64,000 nucleotides of DNA, taken from NCBI GenBank assembly GCA_963576475.1, contig OY754981.1:27194132-27258131 (forward strand), in the 5' to 3' direction. The translations under genes and the position numbers were made by a program. Below, in pieces: positions 1-12,049 of the stretch. Numbering within the stretch: position 1 is the first letter of the stretch; each line of letters starts with the position of its first letter. The notes under the pieces are model-generated. The model did no database searches. It saw only the letters and a program-made list of their open reading frames with translations, and was not told the DNA's origin. Source of the DNA: Molanna angustata. Lineage: Eukaryota > Arthropoda > Insecta > Trichoptera > Molannidae.

Positions 1-580
1 TCTCGGCGTAATGAAATTTTAATTTATATTTTTAAATGGACTTTAAAATAATAAGGTCATCTATTTCGATTTCATACGATTCTTAGTAATGTATTGATTT
101 TTTCCTGTTAATTATGTATCGCTTTGTAAGTTATGTTTAACCTACAAACTGTCGTCCTACGCTTCTACTTTTGTACATTTATAAATCACAAAACGAAATG
201 TTATTATTCAATTAGTTGGTATTTTTATATTGACTTACTCAAGTAGAAATAGGGAAGGATATTCGAATATGGTATCTTACTCATTCATTAATATGTATAT
301 GTTAAGATATAATACGTAAATAATTCTAAGTGGATGACATACAATACCCCTTTGATACAAATTGTTATTCTACGCTCTACTTTCTTTTCGCAGATACGAG
401 AATCGTTTTTATAGCAGAATTACTTATTATTTAAACAAATATCTATTGTTTATAAGTTCATTTTATCATATAACTAAGATAAGATAATGGCTTAGAATTT
501 ATCGTCAAGTTATCGTATAGTGTCTTAGTTAGTGATTAATATCAATAGATAAAAAATACAACACTACCTTTTTGTCAATT
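1..580. other. A+T-rich DNA, nothing recognised
   Basis: No coding exon, hairpin or repeat relationship to the rest of the window was seen. Confidence 0.5.
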
Positions 581-639
581 CAATGCCTTTAAATTATATC
601 ATTTTTATGCAATTTATTGTTAAAATTGAACAGGCCTTA

Positions 640-1240
640 GGCTTAAAAACCCTTCTTCTTCATGGCAATTTCCCAACTTATCGCTTAAGACCTAGGTCGG
701 TTGTTAGGGTTGGCTCTTCTCGTCCTCAGGCTGCAACTCGTTCGGTCCTGGATGTCGCTGTCCGTGTCTGCAGGATTCTCCTACGTTGCATCATCCATGA
801 GTTGTTGAGTCTTCGTTTAGATGACTATCGAGGAAGACTCGCCGACATCACTTGGTTTACTCTGTAGTCAGTGGTCTCCGTTTTATGTGTCCATACCATC
901 TCAGCTGCCTTTCTTTTATCCTAGCGTTCTTCTTATGCTACCACGAATACGTGATCCTCTTGTTGAGCATTTGCATTTCTGTTGCTCCAGCTGTCTGGAG
1001 TTGCTGATGTACCAAGTCCAGTTGTCAATCCTAAAATTTATTTGCACCAAGAACTCGATATCTCCACTTGTATCTATTATCCGTCAGCCTTATCATCTCT
1101 TGGCGGTTGCTACAGCGCACATCACTGATCACCATATAATTGTCTCTAGGACGACCTGCAGGCGACGTACAGACCCTGGATGTGGAATATTCATCCATAA
1201 AAATCATTAATGAGAAAATACAAAATATTATTATCAACCA
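640..1240 (-). mobile_element. decayed LINE 3' region
   Basis: The minus strand encodes a retrotransposon-tail pattern, GRPRDNY followed by NRQEMIRLTDNR and WR, interrupted further downstream by stops. The + strand stretch 1040-1200 resembles 10376-10600 over much of its length (shared words such as acagcgcacat and tgtctctaggac). No intact domain remains. Confidence 0.5.
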
Positions 1241-1244
1241 AATA

Positions 1245-2425
1245 TGGATGTTTCCATCAATATAATATGTATCTACTCCGGATGTACATTGGTTAATTAT
1301 TGAATTGTATAGTTAACCAAAAAAATGGCTAAACATCCATTATTCATCCTTGTCTAGACAATAGACATTTTCCAGTATTATTGAAATTAATAATATAACG
1401 TGTAAGTGAAATTTAATTCATTGGCAAACTCGGGTTTAACAAGCGCAGTCGCCATTCCAGGAATCCCTATCGCGTTATCATCATAATATTCATAATTTTG
1501 ACGCCAGCGCTAGTGATTCAATTTCTACAATTCTCTGATTTCGTTCCAAGGCACTGCGTATGACATTAATGCTTTGTGACTCGTTTGAAATTTTCTCTCG
1601 TGTTCACGTTTCTGTGACACGAGATTTTAAGTACCAAATCGTGTGGAGTCTTATTGCATTCTAATGACTCCGTAAATTTCGGTTATTTGAACGAAAACAA
1701 CCGTTTGTGTAATGAGATTTCTACTGGATAGTTTTGTGTGTATAACAAACGTCATAAGAATTATCAAATTTCGGGTCCTCTGTGCAACCCATACACAGCA
1801 CAATCTAATTCATATCGATATAATTTATGAAATATACCTACATACACCATACATTAACTTATGTTGTGAAAAATTTAGTGTTGGCTTCAACCCACCTTTT
1901 TACTACTACTCCACTAATTGTGATTTTTTGCACGTTCTTCATAAATTATCACAAAATCGTATTTTTTTTTGCTTTTCTGTCTTCTAGTCCTTTTTAATTT
2001 TGATGGTGATAGTAAGAAACACCCATGATAAATTCACAATTGTTGATAGATGAAGTCATCTTCTATACCAACACCACTTTACATTGTTAATTTTAAACCT
2101 GTTTAACCAGCAAATACAATAAAAAAAACTAATGAACGCGAAATTGACAGGTGTTTTTGACGGTGAAACCTGCTCTTAAAGACACCATTTAAAACATTGA
2201 CAGCTGATTGTTATGACTCATTGTTATTTTTGCAAATCTTATAACTGCTATATTATATTCAGTGTTTGTCTATACTTTTTTGGCTCCTTATGATCAGGTT
2301 ATCAGGAGCCCTGCTTCTGGTAATGTGTCCAAAATATTTGCTGTAAACAGATTGACTACCGACAATCCTTTATTTAGTTCATTTAATATGGATACATTGA
2401 TTTTCATAGCAGTCATAGCAACCCG
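1245..2425. other. A+T-rich intergenic or intronic DNA
   Basis: Only short, unsupported open frames. No exon with acceptor and donor and no clear repeat was found. Confidence 0.4.
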
Positions 2426-2426
2426 T

Positions 2427-2571
2427 ACATAGTCAACCTGGATTGCGAATACGTGATAAAAATCAATGATAACGATTAATAGGGAACGGCAGCCCGTCAA
2501 TCAATTACACAGTCAATCTGGATCTTGATCATTGATTTTTTATCACGTATTGTGATCTAGATTGACTGTGT
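2427..2571. repeat. inverted repeat, about 44-bp arms
   Basis: Left arm 2427-2470 and right arm 2528-2571 are imperfect reverse complements sharing acgtgataaa and tcaatgat. A partial direct copy of the arm end (acacagtcaatctgg) sits at 2507. It is probably a small MITE-like element. Confidence 0.6.
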
Positions 2572-2764
2572 ACTGTGTACAGACTGCTCATGTTATTAAC
2601 AACATTCTCCCCCAACACTAAATCTCGAAGGCACAATTCTATTTTTCTTTGACTCTCAGAGTCTACGTTCTGATTAGCCTAACTTTGGTGTTTCTGGTGA
2701 TGTTTCGATCTTTCCATCTCTTGATGCCTCACCACATTCTGAGCTGAATGATTCCTTTCCCCAA

Positions 2765-2890
2765 TAATAATAATAATAAGGACAATTTATAAAGCGCCGT
2801 TTAGTGACAACCGTGGTCACCTCAAGGGCGCTTTCAGTTTGCAAAAAAATAAGTTAAAATTAAGTTACAATTAGTCATATAGCTAACACA
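2765..2890 (-). mobile_element. LINE 3' end (CR1-like), short
   Basis: Read on the minus strand it ends in taaacggcgctttataaat, which matches the 3' end of the LINE remnant at 15555-15830 (taaacggcgctatataaat), followed by an ATT trinucleotide tail. No coding part is kept. Confidence 0.45.
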
Positions 2891-2899
2891 TTGACAATG

Positions 2900-4630
2900 G
2901 TGAAACATAAGACTTAAAAAAATACAATAAGTTAAAATTTTACAAACGATCATTTATCTGTGGTTCATGTTTACATTTTATACATCAAATTAATTATGGC
3001 GACATAATTAAATAAATTAATTAATAAATTAATTCTTTATAAATTAGTTTAGATGTATCCCTCTTAGTTAATCTTAATTGTACTTGGTGTTGTCACTTTG
3101 CTAATTTTAAAACTTGAATCATTGACCTATCTCTCGATGACGTGTTGTTTGATACAATTCATTGAATTCCTCGTTGAAGACCTTTGCGTTATTTCCTCTA
3201 ATAACCAAGTATTAATTGGTCTGACAGTTGTTGATGTTTTCATAATGTCACGTTTTTTATAATATCCTTTGTTAGTATCATATTTTCCAATCAATGCCAT
3301 CATATTGGGCGGGAATAGAAGATTATGAAATAATTTGTTTATCTACTATCGACCGCATGCCATGCTTTCTGTGGTCTTTCTCTATGATATTTTTGTGGGT
3401 ATGTTTCTTTTTCGTTGCACTTCATTACCTTATTCTTCAATCATTTTTATTATCTCTAATCCTCCTATTGTGACGGCTTCCGTTCGTATAATTTTATACG
3501 TGTTCATTTTTGCTTATAATCATTTGTTTCTCATTTTAAGGGCAACTTCTATTTTTCTTTTCACATTTTCCAGCTTCTCTATATTTGTTGACATTTTTTA
3601 TTTCAATAATTTATACGATTTAATATTTTCTACGCTTTCTTTTATCTTAAACATTGATATCTCTGTTAATACACGTACCGAGCCGCAAAGAAATCCGCAG
3701 GTGACTTATGATTATTTCAAAATAGAGAACCTGTGAAGAATCCCAATCAATATCTACTTTTATTGGTGTAATGAGTTATAGGGGTCACTTGGGTACATGT
3801 CGTGTACCTAAATTTGTTGCTGGTGGTGGCAGGCGAGATAAGTCGACATATTGGGGTCATGTACACACATGGCTTGTCAAGGAATGCACTCGAAAACTGA
3901 ACTCAATGTAGGTGATACAAATTGAACGAATAATATACCATCCGTCAAATTCAACCTCGACTCTAAAGTTTACCTACTTGTTGAATTATGCGTCAATTGA
4001 TAATATTTTTATCCTTGAAATTTGTAAATACATCAGATCTAATTATTATTATCTCATAAGTTGTTGTAATAAATTTATGTCGATCAATTCAAATGTAATT
4101 CATTATATACATATATATTATATCGTAGATAACTAATTCATGGTCATAATATTACAATTCAAACGCATATTTATCAAAAAAAAATATTTTTACAATGTAC
4201 ACAGTATAAATGCTCTTTATGAATATGCATTCAGGGATTGTCAACTTCTCAAGAAGATCTTCATGTGCAGCAAGTACACAAAGGCTAATTTATTGCCATA
4301 ATGCAATTTCTTCCAACAAACCCGAGCAACGTGAAGTATCTACAGTTAAATTGGTACAATTGTAGGTATTTAGTGAAAGAGAAAAAATTACACCTCACAT
4401 AGCAATCCGGAAAAGGAGGGTACGGAAGGATATAGAAGGAATATTCAGAAACTATTATATATATAATTTTTTTTTAATTTACCTTTAAACATTTATACCG
4501 TGACTTCATCACTTAGGCCATTCTATAGTCTAGCTGATTTTACTCGAAAAGAAAAGCGGAAAAATTCTGTATTGTGAATGGGGCTATAAAAAATAATCTT
4601 ATAATGTAATGACAGTAGATGAATGTTACG
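2900..4630. other. no gene recognised; A+T-rich
   Basis: Short open frames at 3335-3736 and 3912-4136 are hydrophobic, low-complexity and lack splice context. A short piece resembling the ttgcaatttcttccaa repeat lies at 4290-4330. Confidence 0.4.
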
Positions 4631-4635
4631 ACGAT

Positions 4636-4674
4636 CTCGTGTCTTTGGCCAAGAATGTTGGCCAAAGACACGAG
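4636..4674. repeat. perfect 16-bp hairpin
   Basis: ctcgtgtctttggcca (4636-4651) and its exact reverse complement (4659-4674) are separated by 7 bases. No coding sequence surrounds it. Confidence 0.75.
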
Positions 4675-4823
4675 TATTATGATAATTATATAGTAGAGAA
4701 TTGAGTACTAACCTCTAATCATTCATTGAAAAAATAAAGAACTAGAACATTATTATAATTCCTCATACAATCCTTAAAATATGCTAATGATTGTTTATTT
4801 TCTTATAACATACAACTTTTTAT

Positions 4824-4912
4824 TTATAACTTTGTTTAAATCATTCTTTTTAGAAACCTCTATACTAGTTTCGGAACTAATGTTTCTCTCATCAGGCATC
4901 AAGTGTTTGACA
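4824..4912 (+). mobile_element. single-arm relative of the 11759-12049 foldback
   Basis: Shares tataactttgt, tttcggaactaa and ctcatcagg in the same order and spacing as the left arm of the foldback at 11759, but has no second arm here. Confidence 0.55.
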
Positions 4913-5349
4913 TTTAGTTCCCTCTATATACGCCGTTAAGGACACGGCGCGATGGTTTATCCTTGTTATTTTTTCTTGATATATTCTTGTTAACACGGAA
5001 ACCGGTAGTTTTGATGTTGTATTGTGCGGATGTTTTGTTTAGTATGAAATATGATTGGTAGTCATATTAGAATCATCCTTCCTGTCTGTCCCAAATATGT
5101 TATACCTACACTATACATTACTGAATCGCCTACAATTGTTATATTTATACATATGCTCAAATCAAACATAGGTATCTGTTTGTATCGAGGCGTATGAATT
5201 TCGGATTTATCTCATTTTATATTTTATTTATTTGTTAAATTTACATACAAAATATATTATTTTATAGTCATTCATCTCACAAGGGTTGAACCACAATACC
5301 ATGTAACCAACACACAGACAACTATTATAAAGATAAAAAATCATTCATT

Positions 5350-5625
5350 CATGCCATCGCGACATATCCCACAATGTGGGGTAACCAGCGAAAGGTGTGC
5401 GGGTGTGATTTACCTTATAAAAGGGAGCACAATACATACCCACACACCAGTCTCGTCTCACTTAAAAAGGGATAACATTCTGAAGGGGTGGTGAACACCA
5501 TCACTGAACTATGTGAGATGTTATTGTTGCCTGTTATATTTTCGATTAACCGGCTCTTACGGAACACTCAAAAACAATAATAGATGAGTGAAAACACTAT
5601 TCTAAGCCGCTGCCCCACAGCTTAG
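5350..5625 (+). mobile_element. SINE-like repeat, family A, copy 1
   Basis: Order of words: ccagcgaaaggtgtgcggg, tcgtctcactta, tgtgagatgttat, ttttcgattaaccggctctt. The same order recurs at 9055, 41020 and, reversed, 44758. No coding capacity; probably a short interspersed element. Confidence 0.6.
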
Positions 5626-5629
5626 AATG

Positions 5630-6460
5630 TAATATTATATATATTACTAGTATATATATTATTGTTTTATAAAATTCTTGAGGTAAAGTAAACTCTTGTT
5701 AAGATGGCGCCTTATGTCCTGTAATAATAATTAGGGACATGACATGATGGCATGCATATAATTTGTAACTTTCAACTATACCTACATATGTATAAGTTGT
5801 GTTGTATGTAGACTCCACTCTTCGACACCAAGACCAAAGTGTATGTAGGTACATACATTATAATCCTTATAGACCGCACTCCAATACTAACACACGTATG
5901 CGGTTTGCCTCACGTTCCGATAAATATTATAAAACCTCGTTCACACGTACTAACATGCAGATAGCTTTCAACAATGCACTTTTTATTTGTCCCATGTGTG
6001 GCCAAAATATTTCCGTATTCACTCTGAATTTCAGTCTATTTTTGTGATTTCTGAAAGACAATTCTGAATCACGAACACTCTGTGAAACTCTGATGATGCT
6101 CGTACTAAGTACATATGAAAGATATCTGTCGAGGCGTTTTTCAAACCTGGATATAATGGATTACCCAATATAATGTCACTCTGACGCCAACATTTTTATT
6201 TCTAGGTAGGTTCATAACAAGAACAGGGTTACCTTGTTGGCCAGCAGTAGTCTGCTTGCTTGTAGTCATTGTAGAGAGAGTGTGGTGTGAGTAATAAATA
6301 AATAAATATTATTTAATATATTTTTAAAAATGTCAATTTATCTAATGAACTCTTCTTTGCAACTTATGCAAATGACATGTTTTTCTTTAAATCTTTCATG
6401 ATTAATGAATGCTCTTTCCAATTCCAAATTTGTTATTTTTTTACAAATACTTTTTTTAAT
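5630..6460. other. no gene recognised
   Basis: An 82-codon frame at 5799-6047 has no splice sites or family resemblance. Around 5700-5765 a short piece resembles the 3' tail of the RTE-like LINE (gggacatgacatgatggcatg). Confidence 0.35.
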
Positions 6461-6488
6461 AAAAATGAATATGTCCTTGTTAAACAAG

Positions 6489-6661
6489 TACATATACATC
6501 TTCCTACATTCCCTAAATAAAGCATAAATGCTTGTGCTATAGGTGAACGAAATAAAAATCGAGGCAGGATTCGAACTCGCGACCACTGAATTACTAACCT
6601 AGCGCGCTAACCGCTCTGCCATCGACCCATCTAAAATACAAATTTGTTTTTTTTTTTAATT
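6489..6661 (-). mobile_element. tRNA-derived SINE with target-site duplication
   Basis: On the minus strand the stretch 6628-6561 has a pol III A box (tggcagagcggttagcgcgc) and B box (gagttcgaatcc) at tRNA spacing. The 3' side does not pair to form an acceptor stem, so it is not a working tRNA. A 21-bp direct repeat (6468-6488 and 6662-6682, one mismatch) brackets 173 bases, as expected for a LINE-mobilised insertion. Confidence 0.7.
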
Positions 6662-6764
6662 AATATGTCTTTGTTAAACAAGATTACATTTTGAAATATA
6701 TAAATGTAGTGAATTGTTTCACTCTGTGGATGTGTTGAGTATATTACCGAATCGTTATTTCGAA

Positions 6765-6880
6765 AAACAGTATTTGCCCGACAAATGATTTTAAATATTT
6801 TTTTCCTCTGTTAGGAATCGAACCGATGACGCCACCACATAAATCAAACGATTTACCAATATATAACGGCTGTTCGTATT
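6765..6880 (-). mobile_element. tRNA-derived SINE remnant, family B
   Basis: Minus strand carries a B box (cggttcgattcc) and a body that matches the element at 8756-8955 (cagtatttgc, caaatgattttaaat). The A box half is decayed. Confidence 0.5.
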
Positions 6881-6889
6881 TACCTACTT

Positions 6890-7690
6890 GAAAAGTGAAT
6901 TATTCAATTTTTTTAGTAACTATTAGCTATTTTTTATCTGAAAATATTGTACGCTCCCGTGTGCGGTGTACTTTACTATCGTTATCAATACTGTAATTAC
7001 TCATGTGTTAAATTGACATTTAGTCGTTGGCTTATATTCTTACAATTCGCTTATTTTGTGTTTGCTTAGCGATTAAATATAATTAAAACAATTTTAAAAT
7101 ATTTTAAAAACCCTCGAACCTATGGAACTTCGCGGTTATTTAACTAAGTTACATCGAAATGACAATAATAAATAATTCTTGTTTCTTTAAAAGTCACGGA
7201 CATGTAAAACAATGTAATAATAGTGCAACGCGTTTTTAGAGTTGATGTGTGTATATGTCAAAATTACCATCAATCTTCAAAATGTATTTATTTTCTTTAT
7301 TGCGGTGTGAATAAGTAATTCAATTTGTAATTTACATTATAAAATATCACGCCATCTTTTTATAGTCTAATAAAGTGTTAATTACAGTGAAATCAAAGTT
7401 TTTTTTGTTTAAAATGGAACGGTTGTTAAATATTTGAACGTATCGACGCAAAGTTTTTAGTGTGTTCTTAATTACAATCTGATTATTCAGTTTTTGGTTA
7501 GTGTGCAACTGTTTCAATGTTCTCATATAAATATATAGCAGTGTTCATTTTATTGTTTTCATCTTTGATTGTTGCATTTTTTTAAATGTCCGTCAAAATT
7601 GATTTATCGCTAGTATTCCACGTTGTTTTGTGCGAAACTTTTGATTTTTAATCTCAGCAAAAATGTGATTAGTTTTGAAATTATAAACGG
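6890..7690. other. no gene recognised; could hold 5' UTR or promoter of the 7698 exon
   Basis: A+T-rich, with no repeat match seen. If 7698-7760 is a real first exon, its 5' UTR lies in the last few hundred bases here. Confidence 0.3.
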
Positions 7691-7697
7691 TATAGCG

Positions 7698-7760
7698 ATG
7701 TACAATATTGTAAGAAACATGGAGGGAATTCAATTGCGAAGGAGTCGAACTGAAATATTG
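7698..7760 (+). CDS. loco: candidate alternative first coding exon of loco
   Basis: An ATG at 7698 opens 21 codons (MYNIVRNMEGIQLRRSRTEI plus Leu) ending at a good splice donor, gtatga. The exon ends in phase 0, which matches the phase-0 start of the first certain loco exon at 15930 after an 8.2-kb intron. Joined, it would give a 920-residue short isoform whose N terminus is basic and leads straight into the Ser/Gly-rich segment before the RGS domain, as in short RGS14-like forms. The evidence is only phase, donor and start codon; there is no homology I can assert. It could be chance, or the start of an unrelated transcript. Confidence 0.4.
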
Positions 7761-7837
7761 GTATGAATAATATTATTTATGATAATTTACTTTAATAATT
7801 CATCTTCAGTTTGTATATAGTATTTATTTATCTTTTT

Positions 7838-7915
7838 GTACATAATATAAACAATTATATTGCGCAGTCTCTTATTGTACATAGTATAAACAATTATATT
7901 GCGCAGTCTCTTATT
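7838..7915. repeat. 39-bp tandem duplication
   Basis: Two nearly identical copies (7838-7876 and 7877-7915), each containing acaattatattgcgcagtct, just downstream of the candidate loco first exon. Confidence 0.8.
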
Positions 7916-8339
7916 GTATTCGAGAAAAAAAAATACTCAGAAAAATAGATCTACAGTATTTATTATTTATTTACTTATTTACACAATATACGTCATAAGC
8001 CATTCATGTGAATACTAAAACGAATTACAAACAGATAAAAATATAGAAACAAAAATAGACAAAATAAAAATTGTACACCGTACAAACAGTATAAATAAAT
8101 TTGTTCATACAAAAACAAATGCATTAACTGATTAGGCTTCAATAAAAAAATATTTGAAAGAAAAAAACAAATGCGGCAATAGATCAAACGGAAAATTGAC
8201 AACTAACAATATAGGAAAGACCCATATTTTTTTTTTGAAAATCGGCAAGCTATCCCCGAAAATATTTGCATCGACACAATTAATTTCCAAACCTATACAA
8301 TCTCGGTATCGGTGAGTTAAAATAAGTAGTTCGTGGATG

Positions 8340-8625
8340 CTGCTACCGCATAATGAACCCAACACTAAAGGAAAAAAAATAAGGAGGCTGCGATTGGCAG
8401 GACACGTGGAAAGAATGAGCGATGAAAGAGTGCCAAAGAGGATCCTGCACACAAAGCCCCAAAGTAGACGAAGCGTTGATAGACCCCAGCTCCGATGGCT
8501 GGCGTGCAACGGGATGTGGAGGCTGTTGGTGTAAGGGACCGGAGGACACGTGCCAGGATAGAGGGAGATGGCGAGGAATGCTGGAGGAGGCCAAGGCTCT
8601 TCACGGGCAGTGAAGCCACTTATGA
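8340..8625 (+). mobile_element. LINE 3' coding tail
   Basis: Over two frames it encodes RRLRLAGHVERMSDERVPKR and, after a shift, RDRRTRARIEGDGEECWRR, the zinc-finger-less C-terminal tail common in RTE-like retrotransposons. It is 5' truncated and frameshifted. It sits in the putative first intron of loco. Confidence 0.75.
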
Positions 8626-8755
8626 TGATGAAATTGCACACTGGCAATATTTTGTTTATAAGATTATAAATCTTATAAAATTGAAACATAAACCTACGCA
8701 ACGATTATTTTGTCGCGTTCTTGATATTGTAAAACTGCGCCTTAGTAAAAAAAAT

Positions 8756-8955
8756 AGGTACTTTCTTGCACCATACACGAGGGCAAGTTTTATTGCTGTA
8801 TGGCAATTTCTTCCAACTAAGCAGTGTTTCCAGCCCAGAGAAACAATATTTGCGTGAGAAATGAATTTAAATAAATTTCTCTTCTGCTATGGGATCGAAC
8901 CCAGGACGCCCGTACAGTAACCAAACGGCTAACCATCTGTGCCACGGCTGTCGAT
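8756..8955 (-). mobile_element. tRNA-derived SINE, family B, best copy
   Basis: Minus strand head at 8950-8880 has an A box (tggcacagatggttagccg) and B box (ggttcgatccc). The body leads to ggcaatttcttccaa-type sequence at 8800. Related bodies: 6765-6880, 26640-26800, 48925-48975. Confidence 0.65.
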
Positions 8956-9054
8956 TTTTGGGTCTTATAAAAACCAAATATCTGATTTAAGTTCCAAAAA
9001 GATTTATTTCCTTTCACAAGAAGACTGTTTCGGCTGATGACGCCCATATCAACT

Positions 9055-9296
9055 TTCATCATAACACATCCAACAATATGAGGTACCCAGCGACAGGTGT
9101 TCGGGTATGTATTACATTATTAAAATGAGCAGACCATTCTCGTCTCGCCTAAACAGGCAAAATTCAGAATGGATGTTGAACCTCATTGTTGAACAATGTG
9201 AGATGTTATATTGCGTCTTGTATTTTCGATTACCCGGCTCTTACGGGACATTCGAAAACGATAATAGTGGAAGCACTATTCTCTGACGGGCCTCAC
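9055..9296 (+). mobile_element. SINE-like repeat, family A, copy 2
   Basis: Contains cccagcgacaggtgttcggg, tcgtctcgccta, tgtgagatgttat and attacccggctcttacggg, colinear with the copy at 5350. Confidence 0.65.
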
Positions 9297-9299
9297 ATC

Positions 9300-10370
9300 A
9301 AATAACTGATTAATTTATTCACAATATGTTGGCCTTTTTATAAATGTTAGGTACCTATTAATAAATATATCCCATCAAACCGTTTCCCTATTTGAGATAA
9401 GCAGAGAGAACCGAACGTCAAACTGTCCTAGCGTTGACCAACCAAGTTTATACCTACGTCAATGTTATCGAGCCAAACAATAAAAAAATGTTAAGTAGTG
9501 GAAAAGTTAATCGTTGGTACCAACCCACTCGATTTACTCTGTACATCTATCTATTAATTAACATGCTTGTGTTATAGAGCAGAGTATACATAGTTCGATG
9601 TCAATGTCCCATTATATTGTTGTATTGTCTTCCCACGCTCAGCTGACGACGGCCAAGAGTTATATTATTATTGCTTGGTGCTTTCGCTTGTTACACTTCC
9701 GACTGTTGAATTGCTTGCTCCATACCAATATACCATAGTGAGTATAGTGTGCCTAGTGGATAGCTATTGTATTCTAATGATCTTTATATTTGGGTCACAG
9801 ATATAATCTCTAATCCGATTTACAGCTGTGTTGTGTTAAAGATAATGTCAAAATGTTTACACTGATTTATTAGATACAGTTTGTTTTTTTATCGAAGAGT
9901 AGGTGTATCACAGTACCACAAGTCATAATATGAGTCATTATTAAGTTATATTTACTAGATTCACGGAGATGTATATAATGATATCAATCGTTTTATGCGC
10001 ATTGAGTGTTTGACACAGACCATGTAGCACTCGCACCATCAAAAATTGTTATATTCTTTGGCGTTCATTTGGACAATAAACTAATGCCCGATTTGCAAAT
10101 TTCAAAAAAACCGTTAGCTCATGTTTACTGTATTCAATGAATTTTCAGCCTTCAAAGAGTGTTTAATTATTGGAAATCATCGCTCGACATGCAAAATGAA
10201 AACCGTTTGCTGATGTTTCTTTCATCTGAGACACTTGAAAGGTATCCATGGAAATAACGTGTTCGAAAATCAGACTAAAACGCTAAATTATGCACTCCTT
10301 GTGTCTGGATTACTGTATTACTGGTTTCCTAAGAACCAGCTTAATATACATATTATCTACTAATTATAAT
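9300..10370. other. no certain gene; a possible untranslated exon ends at 9737
   Basis: 9590-9737 is less A+T-rich and ends in a strong donor, gtgagt, at 9738; no product is recognisable. The rest shows nothing. Confidence 0.3.
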
Positions 10371-10375
10371 CCTAG

Positions 10376-10600
10376 GATTGGTTTGCACCAAGCACTCTTA
10401 TCTCTCCACGTATATATGTTGCCCGCCAGACTCTTCATCTCTTGGTAACTACGACAGCGCACATAACTGATCGCCTGGTCCATATAACTGTCTCTAGGAC
10501 AACCTCTGTAGTTTCTATTCTCCGTCATTCCTTCGGCCATAGTAACAAGCAGACCCGGATGCCTGATATTATAGCCTTTGCATTTGGATGGTTGTTTGGC
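10376..10600 (-). mobile_element. decayed LINE 3' region related to 640-1240
   Basis: Shares acagcgcacat, tgtctctaggac and other words in order with 1040-1200. Frames are broken. Confidence 0.45.
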
Positions 10601-10604
10601 AATC

Positions 10605-11755
10605 CTCTTTAGGAGTTGTCTCGATTCTCCGACTCCAAAGTATGGAGCTGATAAAATATTCCACTTATCGAATTCTTAACAAACTGCACTGGTTGAAGTA
10701 TTTTCTTCTATAAAATTGCAATTCTTTATATTATTTTGTGATGGTAATACCTAAAGAGCACAACTACAACAATAGCAGATAACTATCCATAAGATAGATA
10801 TATATGCATGTGAATGATCAAACGTTATTTGATTCGATGTTTGTAATATAATATGTACTAAGTTAGATATACACAAATGATATGTATGAATCACGAGCCA
10901 CACGGCGTCCTTCGAATAATATATCAGGTGGAACGGCAAAGAAAAATACTCTCTAGAGATGATACTGTTTATGACTTATTCATGCCTCAACAAGTAAAAA
11001 AATAGATGAATTTGCTTACCGACTGACTTTTGACAGACGAAATCGTAGAATATAAATCTACCGATGTTGTTTTTTTTTGTAACACTTAAAGCCATGTATG
11101 TTATGTTCGTTTCGCCAATGTGCAAATTAACTACGTATTATATTTGTTACGAAGATAAGTGTTGTTATTCTAAACGAAAAACTACTAACAATTGTAGGCG
11201 TGGTAAAATAGCGTTTTTCGTGTCTAAGACACTCATATATTATACTATCTCGCGTTTTGATCTTGTTTTTACACAGACAGTAATATCACGCACTTTGCCA
11301 TTCGTTTCATGATTAACTGCTTCGATAGGTCATCGATTGTTATTATATTGCAGACTAACATGTGAAGTCTGCGAGACATTGTACAATTGGCCAAAGCTCT
11401 AAAATCTTCAATACACGCTATGATTGGGCATCGGCGATATAATATAACGAATAGCATATTTGGGACACTAACTATTAATTTCATAGCCATATCAAACCTT
11501 TGCAAATGTAAACCTTTTGCACCAAATCACAACACATAAAGCCACATGATGAATAGTCTATAAACAATAGAAAATATCAATTTAGGTTAACCAATCAATC
11601 ATTTCAAATTCTTCTTTGTGTGAGCAATATTTCTTTTATCTTGCAATCAATTCCCACCCCCACTACTCAACACACAGGAAAACTATGCGTGTATTGAAGA
11701 TATTGTTGTCCCAGCAAATACAATCTCTCCCTAAACTAGGAATGGTTTTAAAAAT
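10605..11755. other. no gene recognised
   Basis: Open frames of 60-82 codons on both strands lack family features and splice context. No repeat seen. Confidence 0.4.
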
Positions 11756-11758
11756 AAT

Positions 11759-12049
11759 ACAAATTAATTTAAAGATATAACTTTGTATTAATCACGTTTT
11801 TTGGTTGAAACGATGCGACCGGTTTCGGAACTAACCGTTCCCTCATCAGGCTAACTTTCAACTGAAACAGAATGTGACGACGTGCTTACAAGAAATCTAT
11901 GGGGGCGGAGGATTTCTTGTAAGCACGTCGTCACATTCTGTTTCAGTTGAAAGTTAGCCTGATGAGGGAACGGTTAGTTCCGAAACCTGTCGCATCGTTT
12001 CAACCAAAAAACGTGGTTAATACAAAGTTATATCTTTAAATTAATTTGT
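11759..12049. mobile_element. long foldback element, 139-bp arms
   Basis: Left arm 11759-11897 and right arm 11911-12049 are reverse complements with only two mismatches, separated by 13 bases. A half copy lies at 4824-4912, so this is a repeat family and probably a MITE or foldback. A transcript across it would make a nearly perfect 139-bp duplex. Confidence 0.85.

Noticed and set aside
3335..3736. 133-codon hydrophobic membrane protein
   Set aside because: T-rich DNA read as Phe/Leu/Ile; no conserved motif and no splice context.
6561..6628. tRNA gene on the minus strand
   Set aside because: A and B boxes are present, but the 5' and 3' ends do not pair into an acceptor stem and the unit is bracketed by a 21-bp target duplication, so it is a SINE head.
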